64,000 nt of DNA from Membranipora membranacea (GCA_914767715.1 OU612068.1:32796001-32860000), one strand, 5' to 3'. Positions 34,633-53,930 are shown, counted from the first letter of the stretch. Notes: generated by a model not told the origin, from the letters alone. A program made the numbers and translations.

Positions 34633-34746
<114 letters not shown>

Positions 34747-35956
34747 TAAAGGTTTCTACCAGGCAAGAATGGAGGCTACGCAAATGGAACCTTTGAGTGT
34801 GTGTGTGTGTGCGTGCGTGTGTGTGTGTGAAATCTAAGCGCTATTGCTTACAATATTTTTTATTGAATCATAACACCGTCCCAAAAGCTTGAAGCTGCAG
34901 ATGTGGTCCAACATCTCAACTAAGAATTACGCACTGCTGAATTACCGCTCAATAATCAGGTTTTATATCCGTGTCAGTTCTTGAAAGGAGTTGTGTCCCT
35001 GATTTTCACTCCTAGGTTTAAGCGAATTCGAATCTCAGTCTCATTTTATTATATTTTTTGTAGCATCTTGCCTATAATAGCGAGCATGAAGACCAAGACC
35101 AAGACCAAGTATACACTACTTGTCTTGGTTGCAGAAACAGAAGAAAATGATTCTTAAAATGGTCAAACTTTTTCAGTCACATATCCATGTCCTGCATTTA
35201 ACCCAGTATTGGACTAGTCAACAGTATATATTCATTGTAAAATGTTGGCATTCCTCATGTTATTTTCTTCATGTTTTAGGACAATCCTAATTGCTAATCA
35301 TATTAAACAGATCAATAAAGAAGTCAACCCGCTCTACTCCAAGGATGATGTAGCGAAAATAAAACATCCATGTCGGCAGAAAAAACAGGTGAGTCTGCGA
35401 TAGGGAAACTTGGTGTGGGGTGAGCAATTACAAAGTTGTATAAATATTCACGAAGAAAGTTGGATCCATTGTTTAGGAACATGAAATGCACCAAACTGGA
35501 TCTGAGTCGATCTATGCTAACACCTCTCATCCCTCATAATACTTCACACCATTAAGGCTGAAGTGATGATGTTGTGGCTATGGGAGTGCCAGTGGCAAAC
35601 TGCCAACTGTGATGGACCTAAGGTAGGTTGCCACACACTTTCAGTTGGGAGAATACTTCCAGGCCTTTGAACATAAGCGTGCACATCGAGGTGTGAAAAG
35701 CTTGTTTATTATAGATCCTAACAGCTTATAGTATGTGAAGCTCAGCATTGGCGGAAACTGTTTGTGGTAATTAAATATATTTTCATAAAAAGCACAATGT
35801 GAGTAAATCTCATATCTTGCTCTGGTGGCCAGCATTATATCTATGTAGAAGATAATAAGAAAATACATAATGGTGTGGTATTTTTCATACACACAAAACC
35901 CATTTTTAAGACTTCAATGAGATTTAATTTAATTTATCATGGCTATTGTTTTCTGA

Positions 35957-36091
<135 letters not shown>

Positions 36092-36726
36092 TAGGTGCTC
36101 CTCATATCCTCATCCTATCCTCACAACAAATAAATGAAAATGTACATGCTACTATTGGAACAACAAATGGTTAACTACGGCTCCTGTTTCCTTGGCTTGA
36201 GAATGAACTATTTACACACATATTGTCACTCAGGAAAAGTTATGACTATCTTATTCAATCGTTTTGGTACATTGGTTTAAAACAAAATATCATTTTATGT
36301 ATACTTATTTATGGTTCTTCTATCAGTTGAACTAGTTTGAGACTCTTCTATGGTCAGTAATTGACATGCAAGGCGTAGGGGTAGGCCAGGCTCAGTAAAG
36401 GATCTGGATTAACTTGCTGTTGTAGATGTACCACACAAAAAATCTTTATGGAAAGCTTGGTGCTTACTCTATTGTGGAAGCTTTTCATTGCAACAACTGT
36501 GTTTGCGACAACCAACTTCTGTCCCTTTCCCAAGTTTCCCCGGAACGACGTTAATGATCTCAAATAAATCTGCTTAGGTCTTGTATCAACTTTCATAAAT
36601 ATAGTTATTGATATTCCTTAGTATCGGTGTGAGTAGAGTACACTCTATTTGTCAGAAGTGTTAAAAGCCTTTAGGGTATTATTGTTGACACTTAACTCGC
36701 CATCTGGTTATGTGCTATATATACTG

Positions 36727-36776
36727 GTTCCTAGAGTTCCTAGAGTTCCTAGAGTTCCTAGAGTTCCTAGAGTTGC
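36727..36776. repeat. 10-bp tandem repeat (TTCCTAGAG)n in copy C intron
   Basis: Five units of GTTCCTAGAG. The intact gene (near 4070) and copy B have a single unit, so this is a local expansion. Confidence 0.92.
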
Positions 36777-37499
36777 GTAAGCCTAATGGTCAGCCATGAA
36801 GCAGTAAAAGGTATTTTTCAAGTATGTTGGCGATTTTGTTGAACCTTCCTCTAATTATTCATAGTCCCTATGGTAGGATAGAGCTGGACCAGAGTAGGCT
36901 AGAGCGGAAGAAAGTCTACTGCCCACCTCGTGTATTTGTCAGTGTTGGTCCATCTGTGATTGTAGAGATATCAACATTTATTGTTGATTGGAGATCCCTC
37001 AGTGGCTAAATCACAGATGTTGCGTTATGTTATGCACACTGCTCCAAGGGCTATAGACACCAACGGCTGAGGATCCTCCGGAGTAGATTTGACTGACTGA
37101 GAGTCAACAATGAGAGTCAAACTTGATCAAAATCTAAACTAATCTGTCAGGAAGATTTATGGTATGGTAACACTCACCTGAAGGCTGATCAAACCATCAC
37201 ATGAGGGGTTGCAAATTACACCAGCGGTTATTTTCCCTCATTTTCATTATCTTTTCCCATTGCTTAGCAATGGATTTTCTGTCTTAATATCTGCTTAAGA
37301 CTTTTGAAATGCAGGATTACAGTAAAAGTGAGATGAGATTATCATGATTATTATCTCACAGCTTTTGTGTAAAATAGCTGCCAGTGTTTGCCTGTTAAGT
37401 GAGAGGTCATTGCAGTGATAATTGACCTTGGAGACAAGTACACATGAGTATACATGAGAATTAGCCTGTCTTGACAAGCTTTGTTCGGGGGTGGGCGGG

Positions 37500-38380
37500 T
37501 GGATGGGGGGGGGAACATTCTCCGGTCAATAGAAAGCAAATTCCCGTAAATTTTGTCAGAAATTCACCAATTCAGATGAGGTCCATTCTTCTGGAAAACA
37601 AGCAAAAAGATATTAAAAGAATATTCTTTATTCAATATTTAACCAGGGAACGCTTCCCTGTTCGCATGTTATTACGCCTCTGGTCTAAAGTTTATTGAAG
37701 AATATATTTATAATATGATTGTGTCGCCTTCATGTGATGGTTTCTTCTGTGGCTACAGCATATTTAATTATTATATCAATCAACCAATCAGATGAGGTCC
37801 TACAACCATTTAAAGGCCATTCTTATGCGAGCAAAGAAACAAAAAATAAAAGAAAAACCTTTTTACAATAATTACAAATACTAGAAAACAATCCCCTGTT
37901 TGCAGGTTTTCACGCCTCTGGTGTAAAATAAACTGGTAAAAAAAAATGTTGGGCCTTCATGATATGGTTTCTTTTTGTAGTTACAGTACTAAGGTATTAA
38001 TGGATCGCACCCATTGATCAGAAACCAGCAATTCTCTCATCAAGTTATAGCTCAACATGATAAATACCATTGTAGGTACAGCAAATCAATATTTATGTTA
38101 AATTTTGCAGAATATCAGCATATTGTGTGGCCCTACATATCAGATACCACATTGAGCTTCTGAGTGCTAAGTATTGTGGATAATTTCTTACACCCTTGCT
38201 GAAATACCAGTAAATTTGCCAACATATATCAGCATTCTGATCTTGGCGACGACAAACCTCTTTACGAAGAAAAAAAATGCTGTGCACAACATGTGGCTGT
38301 CACCCTGAAATACATCATTGTACATAGAGTAAACATTCTATAAATATTGATTAATGACACTAACTAATGAACTAACTGCA
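37500..38380 (+). repeat. Duplicate of the 11.66-12.56 kb block
   Basis: Nearly the same sequence as downstream of small gene A1, including a copy of the 40-codon family 2 ORF (37576-37698, MRSILLENKQKDIKRI...LLRLWSKVY) behind a TTCAG acceptor. The second family 2 copy (from about 37789) is broken by deletions. The block joins copy C to copy D without the small gene itself. Confidence 0.8.
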
Positions 38381-38384
38381 TGGT

Positions 38385-44252
<5,868 letters not shown>

Positions 44253-44308
44253 TGACCCAGATGATGGCAATAAATTGCTCTGATATCGGGTGAGAACTGT
44301 ATGTCTGG

Positions 44309-44315
44309 TATATAA
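44309..44315 (+). promoter_or_regulatory. TATA box of small gene D1
   Basis: TATATAA, 94 bp before the ATG at 44403; same context as A1. Confidence 0.7.
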
Positions 44316-44402
44316 TGCGAATTTTGTGTTGAGAAAATCAGTATCCATCTGTTGAATGAACCCTTGATATAATTCTCATACTTACATTCAACACTTAGAA
44401 GA

Positions 44403-45004
44403 ATGATTAACTGTAGTCTCTATGAATCAATGAAGGAATTCTGCAAACCATTGATAAAAAACAGTCAAGGAGCCAAGCTTTAAAGAAATGGTAAGCAGCT
44501 GATTTACATCGTTTCACTTTTATTTACCATGACATGACCATGGCATAAAGAAGCCCTTATCATAATATTATTTTTCCCTCCGTGAACTTAGTTTAAAAAT
44601 AAATGGTTTGTTCCCTTCAAAAAATTTTATTTCGGTTTTATTACAGCAAATTAATAAGAGTTTGATAAGTCATTACATTAATGAAGAGAAAATAAATGAC
44701 CCACTATCATGGTCCATACTGCTAGAAGTGGTATCCGAATTCACTGCGATCCAGGGCGGGATAGTGAGAAAAAAAGGTTGTAACAGACAGGTGTTAATGC
44801 CAATAACCATTTTGTCTCAAATTGTACATTATATTAATCTGTTTTATGTTTATTTTTCAGGTTGTGGACGAAATCCAGAGCATACAGGCTGAATGCACCA
44901 GACAACTTAATAAAATAAACTTTTATATGAAGAAAACTGTCGATATTGGAAGAAATGTTGCCAGGAAAGAGAGATACAATAGACTTTCTAAGAAGTATGT
45001 ATAG
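44403..45004 (+). pseudogene. Small basic protein family 1, copy D1 (frameshift in exon 1)
   Basis: Exon 1 (44403-44490) has one extra A in an A-run, so it reads MINCSLYESMKEFCKPLIKN then SQGAKL and stop. Donor GTAAGC is intact. The intron is enlarged (~370 nt against ~120) by an insertion around 44575-44815. Exon 2 (44861-45004) is fully open: VVDEIQSIQAECTRQLNK...MKKTVDIGRNVARKERYNRLSKKYV. It is one indel from a working gene. Confidence 0.78.
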
Positions 45005-45527
45005 ATATTTGATTATCAGCGTCTATATTGTAGATGATTGTATCTGTGTGTATTATCTTGTACTAAAACCCGCTTAGATAAATGTGGCTCTCATAATTTA
45101 TACTGTTGTGAAAGCTCCCTCTCTCAAGAATGCCATTCTAATTTTCATCAATATATTAAGCAAATATTACAGTATTCTTTGAATATTTTATCAAAAATAT
45201 ATTGTACCAATTTATGAACACACCAAAGTCTCATGTCCTTCCTTGTATCTGACAGTCATATTTCTTTGTGTGAATTTGTTTGTGCGCTGTGAATTCTTTT
45301 GGCACATTATGGAAATTACCAACTCAGGATTGTTTTGTCTGCCAAATAAAAAATGTAAATATATTATAATACAGAAGTGTTTGAACTGAAAGTTGAATAA
45401 TAGCCTGAAACTTGGAAATGTTGTGTTTCTCTACAAGCAGACTGATGATCTCTAGTTCCGCTCTCTGGTCACTAGTAAGCAAATTCACGTAAATTTTGTC
45501 AGAGATTAGACATATATCTTGTTTACT

Positions 45528-45660
45528 GATTCAGATGAAGTCTTCTGGACAACTAGCGGCAAAAAATTGAAAGATTAACCTTTCTCAATATTGCCCTAGT
45601 GGATGTTACCCTGTTCGCAGGCTTTCACGCCTCTGTTGTAAAGTCTATTGCAAAAAAAAA
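45528..45660 (+). pseudogene. Small basic protein family 2, remnant in unit D
   Basis: TTCAG followed by ATGAAGTCTTCTGGACAACTAG, then frame breaks. The upstream candidate exon ATGATCTCTAGTTCC...TGGTCACTA with donor GTAAGC (about 45448-45478) is preserved. Confidence 0.5.
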
Positions 45661-46368
45661 AAGAAAGATGATTGTGTCGCCTTTATGTGATGCTTTTTTC
45701 CGTGGTTACAGCAAACTATATTATTAATGGATCGTGATCATCTAACCTTGAATTGATCAGAACCCTGTGATTCTCTCATTAAATAACAGCTCATCATGAT
45801 AATTACCATTGTAGGTAATGGTAGAAAATTTGTTATGTTAAAATTTTGCAGGAAATCAGCATATTCTGTGACCCTACATATCAAATACCACATTTACAGT
45901 TCCTGTGAGCTAAAATATTGTGTATACCTTTCTTACACTCTCACTGAAATACTGCCCAGTAAATATTTAAACGTATTTAAGCATTCTGATCAAAAAAAGC
46001 TATGCACAACACGTGGCTGTCACCCTGAATAACATCATTTCTACATGTGCATAGAGAAAACATTCTACAAAATATTGATCAATGTCTGTATAAATCTGAG
46101 TGGTATTCCAAGTTACTGCTTATGACCTGGTGCAGTGCTGGCTGGGTACGCTTTAGGGATGGGATGCCTCCCTCCCCAACCCACATATTAACTGTGTTAA
46201 CAACTCATCTCAGAGACAGCTGTGAAAGGAATGCAACTCATTTGAGACGAAAGACCTCAAGATAACATCGTAAGAGAAAACTGGCCTGGAGGTGTTGGTA
46301 ACAAGTGTGAATTACAAGCTCTACTATGATCAGAAGAATGTAATATTGGGTGTGAACTAGATTTCTGG

Positions 46369-46375
46369 TATATAA
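46369..46375 (+). promoter_or_regulatory. TATA box of small gene D2
   Basis: TATATAA, 99 bp before the ATG; context TCTGGTATATAAGACC as in A2 and B2. Confidence 0.75.
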
Positions 46376-46473
46376 GACCTGATGTTGTGGACAGTAGATC
46401 AGAACCCATCTGTTGAAGAGCACTCTCATTCTTACAGCTTGCCTAAACGTATTTCAAAGCAATACTCGAGAAG

Positions 46474-46838
46474 ATGATCCACTGCAATCTATTCAAATCA
46501 TTGAAGAATGTCTGCAAACCATTGAAAAAGACAGTCAAGGAGCCATCCTTTCAAGAAATGGTAAGTAACTGACTGACATTATATTATTTTGATATTTTAT
46601 GTCATTTTGTTAATTTGACAATTTTTAAAACTAAATCAACAGTATAAGCTTAATTTTATATTAATCAATATTCAATTAATTTTTTTAATTTCAGGTTGTG
46701 GATGAAATCCAGAGCATACAGAGAGACTGCGCCAGACAATTTAATGAAATAAACTTTCACATGAAGAAAACAGTTGATATTGAAAGATATGCTGCTAGAA
46801 AAGAGAGATACAATAGAATGTCTAAGAAGTATCTATAG
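46474..46838 (+). CDS. Small basic protein family 1, copy D2 (intact, two exons)
   Basis: Exon 1, 46474-46560 (MIHCNLFKSLKNVCKPLKKT...FQEM); phase-0 intron; exon 2, 46695-46838 (VVDEIQSIQRDCARQFNE...MKKTVDIERYAARKERYNRMSKKYL). 76 residues, basic, no recognised domain. Its 3' flank resembles that of B1 up to an AATAAA at about 47172, then switches to A2-type flank, so this unit is a recombinant of the two types. Confidence 0.72.
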
Positions 46839-47344
46839 ATATTTGATAATCAGTGTCGATATTGTAGATGATTGTATCTGTGCGTAATCTTATACTATAT
46901 AGCTAAGATAAACACGGCGCTCATATTTTATACTGTTGTGAAAGCTCCCTCTCTCAAGAATGCCATTCTAATTTATATCAATATTATGCAAATACTATTA
47001 CAGTTTTCCTAAAGTAATTTATCAAAAATATATATTTTACCAAGTTTTGAACACACCAAAGTCTTATGGCCTTCTCTGTATTTGTAGTTATATTCTGTTT
47101 GATCTTTTTGTGCGCTGTGAATTTCTTTGGTACGTTATGGAAAATATCCATTTAGGATGGTATTGTCTGCCAAATAAAAAAGTTTAGGCCCGATATATAT
47201 AATAAAAAAGTAAAGAAGGCTATGCATTGATAGTTGAATCATAGTGGTCGTCTGTAACTCGGAAATGTCGTGTTCTCTACTAGCAGACTGATATTCTCTA
47301 CATTGCTAGAATATAGACAAAGTTGACTAATATGTAATGATTAC

Positions 47345-47465
47345 CAACTCAGATGATGTCCTGATACCATTTAAAGGCCGTTCTACTGGAAAATGAGCAA
47401 AGAAAAATTAAAAGAGCAATTCTTTTTCAATATTTTATGTTCCCAGGTTTCACGCCTTTTCTCTG
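47345..47465 (+). pseudogene. Small basic protein family 2, second remnant in unit D
   Basis: CTCAG then ATGATGTCC followed at once by TGA, then YHLKAVLLENEQRKIKRAILF in frame. The tail is replaced by A2-type 3' flank. Confidence 0.5.
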
Positions 47466-47559
47466 CATCCATCTTACACATAATCAAGCTACAAATACAT
47501 ATGATCTCCTGATTTTCAAATCGTGTTCAAAACTCCATAACTCAAGGATTCTTCTTCAA

Positions 47560-47590
47560 CTTTTATTTGAAATATGCAAATATTATGTTT
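47560..47590. other. Empty site for the P-like element
   Basis: TATTTGAAATATGCAAATAT matches the joined flanks of the transposon at 13681-16785, with one copy of GAAATATG. Confidence 0.9.
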
Positions 47591-47729
47591 TTCTAAAGCC
47601 TTGTAACTGCCAAATGTGCCAACACACCATCACACCAAGAGCTAATGCAATTTTTCTATAGCTTTTTCTATTATGTATGATCAATTTTTCTTGCTCACTG
47701 TCAATAAAGCTCAGTATTGAACTTTGAAT

Positions 47730-48240
47730 CCAGATCCCAATGTACTCACATTATGGGGATAGGATATGCTTTATTTTTTCCCCCAGATATCAGAGTTTGT
47801 TGCCCTGGAGTGAAAATAATTATAAAAATGTGGTACAATATAGAAAAAAATTGAAATGAAAATTTAGACTGGAGCTTTTCATGAAAATGAGGCAAAAAAA
47901 TCAACTCAAAATTTAAGACAGAACTATTTGCTAGCAATTAGCATTTTGGAAAAGGAAGCTTTTCTTCAACTTCTGTCCATCCACTGTCGAGTTTGGCTTT
48001 TTTCTAATTGAATAGCAGCAGAGCCAATTTATTATTAGCAAACAAATCACTAATCCCTTCATAAGCCATTATAACTTTACATTATATCAGCTCTTTTTGT
48101 GTACAAGGGTGAATTAGTATTCAGAAAAACTGACTTACTTGAACTACTATTATATTGAAGATATCGTTAGTGCATCAGCATTAAATGAATGATACAAATC
48201 ATGACAGCTTTATAATTATTTCAAAGATTAAAGCGAAGGC
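47730..48240. other. Spacer, no gene seen
   Basis: AT-rich; 48050-48240 is shared with 17480-17710. Confidence 0.5.
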
Positions 48241-48249
48241 TTTAATCTA

Positions 48250-49016
48250 CAGCTGGGCAGCTTTACCGGCTAATCTCCAAGGGCAATTAGCTGCTCACAT
48301 GCAAACCCAATTACCGCCCCAAATTCAGAATTTCCCAGCCATACCCCAGCAACAGGGTATCCCTAACCATTTCCAACAACCAATCACACCCCAGAATCAG
48401 GCTTTCCCCAACCAAATTCAACGACCAACTGTCCCCACTACACAATTGCAACCATCACTGACCCCTCAGAACACGAATACTATCAAATTACCCCCTATTT
48501 GGATACCTACACAACAGGCACCGCCCTCTCCATTTAGCAGTGGTAGCGCTAGCTGTACGACTGGAGGTCCAGTCTATATCAGAGACACAGCTCCCACCAT
48601 CTCATTTAAAGGAAACCCTGGTGAGAACTGGGTGAGTTTCCTAGAGAAATGGGAGAAGAGCATCAATAAGATGCAACTGAATGATAGTCAGCTTGCCAAC
48701 CATTTGCCAGATGCTTTGGAGGGGTAGTCAACAATGTAGGGGATACCAGGGTGGGGTAGGGGGTGGATACCAATGGAAATCCCCCCAAGATCCTTCAAGG
48801 GCTCAGATGAGCTATGGAGGTCAAGGATCTGGATCGCCTGATAAGCTTAATCAGGCCAACTCCAACTCAGTCCGGTGCTTTAAGTGCCAGAAAATAGGAC
48901 ACTATGCAAATGAGTGTCCCCTAAATCAGGCCATCACCGTACTAATCACACGGATCTTAGAGGAGAGCTATAGCTATATAGATACATACAGACGTCATAC
49001 ACTTCTACAAATATAA
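48250..49016 (+). pseudogene. Gag-like fragment of an LTR retrotransposon, frameshifted
   Basis: Homology to the duplicated spacer stops near 48250. What follows encodes a Pro/Gln-rich protein (LPANLQGQLAAHMQTQLPP, PTISFKGNPGENWVSFLEKW) in one frame up to 48727. Then in another frame comes a Gly-rich stretch and a CCHC zinc knuckle (CFKCQKIGHYANEC, 48876-48917). This order (domain with WVSFLEKWE, then knuckle) is that of retrotransposon Gag. No protease, RT or LTR was found nearby, so it is a fragment. Confidence 0.75.
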
Positions 49017-49229
49017 ACCGGTTAGTTATTAACATACAATTAATTGTCTAGTTGAACGTGTTAAATAACCCCCACTTTTGAACACAACAACCTGATTGAT
49101 ATGTATCAGACTACTGCGATAGGAATATTCTTATAGACCAGTTCTCACAAAAATAATCATGGGCCTCAAGGACTATTTGTCAAACATCACAGTTTCAATC
49201 GCATAAAGGGGCTTGTTATATCAGCCACG

Positions 49230-49390
49230 GAAATACCAGGTTATAATCTCAGGCTAACCTCTCGGGGCAGGATCTGTCACAAACATATCGCTCCCCTAAT
49301 GGCTACGAGGGTCAATATTTTGGCAGTAGTGACCTTGCCTAGTTGTGACTGTTATCTGTATTCACACATGCTACCACAGTGTTGAATCAG
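49230..49390. repeat. Dispersed repeat (partner near 52285-52420)
   Basis: Both places share GGGCAGGAT-TTCACAAAC, a CCCC-ACTAAT segment and TTGCCTAGTTGTGA in the same order. Type unknown. Confidence 0.5.
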
Positions 49391-49980
49391 TGAAAACTTT
49401 CCTCCCACGTTGTAGTGATAAAGTCACTTATAGTTATGGTCTTGGTACAGAAAGTGTGACAGCCACAAACCATTCCAGTTGCAACCTTGACGGTCGGAAT
49501 GTTTCGTGACAGCAAGAATCTATTACAAACCTAACCGGTTGGGTTCAACACAGCAATGATTGAAGATAGCCATAACATTTTTCTCATGGACCCATTCGCT
49601 TCACAAAGTTCTTTTTTTGATGCTTTTGGCTCCCAATATCGGATGCATAGGTTGCAGGAAATCCTTGACACCAAAAGAATTCAGCGTTGTCAGATGTAGT
49701 CCTATGCGAACAGTAACAGTAACATTAACAGCAGTCAACACAAACAACTGCAACTACAGAAACTTATAGTTCAAACTTATCCTTCATATCTTATCCTTGC
49801 ATAGAGTATTGTCATTATGTCATTGTGTCATCAGTCAACACATATCACTGCAAATGCAGAAACTTTCCTTCATACATTATTGCATGCATTATTGCATGCA
49901 TTATTGGATACAGTATTGTATTGTAATTGACAGCAGTCAACAAACTTATTGCAACCAGTAACTTTTTTTCATAATATTAC

Positions 49981-51111
49981 CAGAGACTATAGATATAGAG
50001 ACCTTCCACTTGCCATGATTTATTTGTTTATTTTATACGTACATTCACACAAAACTCTCAATAATATCAACTGGGACAAATGAAATCTAAGATGTGACTT
50101 TTATATAAAATATAGGCATCAAGGAAACACAATACTTGGTGGATGATAAAACCTTTTGGTAATGTAGCCCCCATATGTATAGACAATTGAATATTCAATG
50201 TGAAAATAGTTAAATGTGAACAAGCACTGATGTTATATTCTCCAGTTCCGGTGACTGAATTGAATTCCTCAGTTAGGCCAGCACAGAAACTTTCTATAGC
50301 ATAGGTCTGAGAAAAGTATCATCCTCAAAAAGTCTAAGTTTTCCTGTTTAAAGTCAGTATATTGCTGATTGTTGTCTGAAGATATGTGCTTTGAACTGCT
50401 CTGAATCTGTCTATGAAGCCCAAACAAGTTTTCAAGGCGATTTGTAAAAGAAGCTTTTCATAGCCCCAACCATCCCACAATAACTTTGAGGCAGAGAGGG
50501 AGGTCTCCTATCTCTCAATGCAGTAAATTCTTTACATTTGTCAGCATTGAATTGTCAGTATGAATCTGCTGACGATGCACTTTACTCTGATGCCATTCTT
50601 ACTTCAGTTTTGAATGTGTGTGTATGGTTGGTACTAGTCACCATGATTAAATTTTTTTATATTAATCTTAGAGCATATATTAACAAACAAAAAGAAGCCC
50701 TCTTCCTCTTGTCCTCACACATGAAAACTTTGTCCATGAAACTCATCACAACAGCTAACCTATGTCAGGCCATCATCACATCGCAGTGGGCAACAATGAT
50801 GGATTATACTGCACAGCCCCCTTACTTTCTTACAAAAATACAGGCCTGTATAATATAAATCTCTGGCTAAGAATGCAATAACACGTTGATAGTGACTTTG
50901 TTGCTGTCTGATCTGGTTTTGTCATCAAGATTGTGGTTATTTTGCCTCAAATAACTCAGGTGATAAACCTGAACTTTTATTGAGAAACCCATTGCTGTCC
51001 AAGGCAGCAGCGTTTACTTTACAACCAGAAGTGGGCGTGACCGTTAAATAAAGCTGATTGGCTATTCGCATTTTATGCGCAAGTGGAAGGTCTCTATATC
51101 TATAGTCTCTG
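49981..51111. mobile_element. Non-autonomous DNA transposon with perfect 33-bp inverted ends
   Basis: Left end 49981-50013 begins CAGAGACTATAGATATAGAG; right end 51079-51111 is its exact complement. ATATTAC directly abuts both sides (49974-49980 and 51112-51118), a 7-bp target duplication. Total 1131 bp. The interior has only weak ORFs (the longest, 50538-50858, has no recognisable domain). CAGAG-type ends suggest hAT affinity, but 7 bp rather than 8 leaves that open. Confidence 0.88.
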
Positions 51112-51118
51112 ATATTAC

Positions 51119-52776
51119 TGCATACTGCATTCCATGTTTAAAGTTTGACCTTTCTTTTCATTGCTTTTCAATTACATGTCATGACAATCCCCCGCTTTCA
51201 GGATTTGCTGATGGAATTGTCACACATTCCAGCTCAAACAGACTATATCTTCCAGGAACCCCTGGATGAATATCTGGTACTGATCTCAAATCTTCACTCT
51301 GTTAATTCTCTCAGATAACAGGCCATTACATTGGAAATAATCAACACTCACTTTTTTTGACAATCCAAATAACAACGCCTTGGAAGGTCTAAAACGGTCG
51401 TATTGAGACAATTTGAAACAAAATTCAAATTAATAGTTTTGAGCTATCACCTCTCAGTTCACCCTAGTAAAGTATTTCTGTTCCGATGCTTAGAGACTAA
51501 GCCATGTGTGAAACTTTGACATGGGTGTTCATTTGATCCTTGGATCTTGCTACTCTGCAGTTCAGGCAGATGGCTGAAAACCACACTCATATTGGTCTTG
51601 ATCTTGTCAAAAATGCCATGGGAAAGGTAGTGATTGATACCTAGAAAAATATCCCATACCATAGTAATTTGCCCATGAAAATCACACTTTTTTCAATCGA
51701 ATCAAATAATAGCTATGTTATATTATGGGGTGGGACCGTTATTAGAACTATATTTTTACCCGGTAATAAAACTAGACAGGTCAAATTTTAACCTCTCACT
51801 CAGGCCCAACTGATATCACCAGGTTCTATCCTTGGTCCACATGTACAGCAGTCCTAAATCTTCACACTAAGCCATCCAGTTTGTATAAAAGTATATATTA
51901 GAAATGGAAGCTGTATCACTCTTTTCAATTCAACTTGAAGAGTAACGGAGACAAACCCCTATATATCTCTATGTAGACAACTTTTGATGTTTTTACCAGA
52001 TCAAAAATAATTGTTGGATTTGGCATTGTCTAGTTGTGATCTGGATTCTTAGGTTTGGCGCTTCAAGTTTGCAGTTAGAACTTTCTGTATCCTTTGTAGG
52101 ATATAAAATATTGAGTAGTTTAGAGTTTAGCAAAAAACAGGTCCTGCTGTTTCACGGGTACCCTTACCTTATCGAACCCATAACCGACTTTTTAGAAGTA
52201 CCCGATACCCAATACCCAACCCTAACATGTTTTTGCCTACCTTGTCCCAACCCTACTGCTATGTTCCCTACGGAAATTTACAGTTAAGACTCACAAACGC
52301 TGGCTAATGTCCAGGGCAGGATTTTTCACAAACGCAATGCCCCACTAATTGTGAGAAAGTGTTCAACATGAAAAATTGAAGCTTTGTCTAGTTGTGAAAA
52401 CCCCAACTAGCTCAAACCAGAGTGTATTGCTTGGAAATTTTCATCTCCTCCTACACCATAAGGTCATTTGTCACTTCATCTGGCTATTTATATAAACTTA
52501 TTTCAATACCAATATCAAACTTCAACTTTAACGCAGCTATGCACAAGGTCAATGAGGTATGTTTGAAATAAATATGTTTTTCCTCTCGCATCATGGTTTT
52601 TTGGTATTAATTATTTATTGCTATGAAACTCTCAGCTTTATGTCTTTATATCAATGCACTTATCACCTTTCACTACGTAAATTCTGTTTACAATCTGTTC
52701 CAGTTCAACGATTGAATTTGGTGAGAATCAATAAAATCCCATTTCTCACACCAAATCTCAGTATACTCTCCGAAAC
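51119..52776. other. No gene seen
   Basis: AT-rich, scattered short ORFs without motifs. Includes the partner of the 49.2-kb repeat near 52285-52420. Confidence 0.5.
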
Positions 52777-52782
52777 TTATAG

Positions 52783-52935
52783 CTGCCGTTACACCAACCT
52801 TTCAAGAAATGGTAAGTGACTGACATTATATTGATATGAATATTATCACTATTTTGTTAATTTGACAATTTAAAAAATTAAATCAACAGCATAAGCTTAA
52901 TTTTATAATAATCAATTCATTTTTTAAATTTAAGG
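52783..52935 (+). pseudogene. Remnant of small basic protein gene: end of exon 1 plus intron
   Basis: CACCAACCTTTCAAGAAATG|GTAAGT reproduces the exon 1 end (PTFQEM) and donor, followed by the family's ~120-nt intron. Homology stops where exon 2 should start. Confidence 0.7.
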
Positions 52936-53039
52936 AGAGAGAATGATATTTTTCCTATTCTAAGAACAAATTTTTTTGTATCAAAGTTGTGCCCTGAATC
53001 CACGGTGCTCATTGTAACTGGGCCATCCGCTGTCAAGTT

Positions 53040-53460
53040 TGTATCCATTTGCTTGCATCCCCAGTTGCTCTATATCTCATTAACTGATCACAACCATGAG
53101 ATTCTATATCAGATAACAGCTGTGAAGGCTCTAATTGGTTATTTGGATGACTCCAAAGCCGTCACATTGGGGAACCGATACCCTGCTATGACTTCACTCA
53201 AAAAAGTTGCTCTTTATGTATTTCATTTGGGCTCAATCGTTCCAAAATCATTCACCCATCATCTTGGTAAGGAACGTTTTATTGATAGATTCTCATTCTC
53301 AATTTTGCTGAACAATGTAATCTGGTTTTCCAGGAAATCTAGCTCAATTGTAATCACGCTTTGTCCTGTGATGCTATGCATTAAATACCTCATTGAGTTG
53401 TTTGGGAAACATTTCTAATAAAGTGGAGGAACTTTTTAATTTCTCTCATGAGAGCTATGA
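53040..53460. repeat. Dispersed repeat of unknown type (partner 61410-61810)
   Basis: Shared order: TTAACTGATCACAAC, GATTCTA-ATCAGAT, GCTCT-ATTGGTT, then a TCTCATTCTCAATTTTG segment and a TTTCTCTCATGAGA-type end. The piece at 53940-54010 repeats the latter. An open frame (52987-53418) exists but the partner does not preserve it. Confidence 0.55.
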
Positions 53461-53908
53461 TGCCTAGTGTTTAGGGCAGAGCACTATATGAAGCATAATC
53501 ATTGAGGCACTGAGGCATTTAATTGCCAGTGAAATTACAACATCGAATTGTGTATTAGCAGTGGTGTTATCATCGCAGTCCACATACCAGGTTTCTGACT
53601 CATAACTCAATCAATCGATCAGTCTTTTAGTTTGAAAATTGCAATAGATCTGGCAGCTTATTGTGAATAGTTCTATATGAATTTCCATCTCAAAATAATT
53701 TTCTTAGTAAAAACACCATCAAGTTGATTGCAAGATGCTACTGAATGTAAAGCAAAAAATTAAAAAAATACGATGAAAATAAGTTATCAACAAAAAACCA
53801 TGACAGCCGACAAAAATCAATAGTAGCATCATTACTATTACACAGTCCAATTGCTTCACATCACCAACAATTAAGTGCCTCACTTTAGCTGTATATGGTG
53901 TTCTGCCT

Positions 53909-53930
53909 AGGTTTATTATTAAGTCTATGG
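53909..53930. repeat. Terminal scrap of a P-like element
   Basis: CCTAGGTTTATTATTAAGTCTATGG is close to the right end of the element at 13681-16785 (about 25 bp), with no internal sequence attached. Confidence 0.45.

Noticed and set aside
48185-48250. First codons of the open frame entering the gag fragment
   Set aside because: They are duplicated spacer sequence shared with 17.65 kb, in frame by chance.
52987-53418. 143-codon ORF as a gene
   Set aside because: The related repeat at 61.4-61.8 kb does not keep the frame; no domain or splice support.
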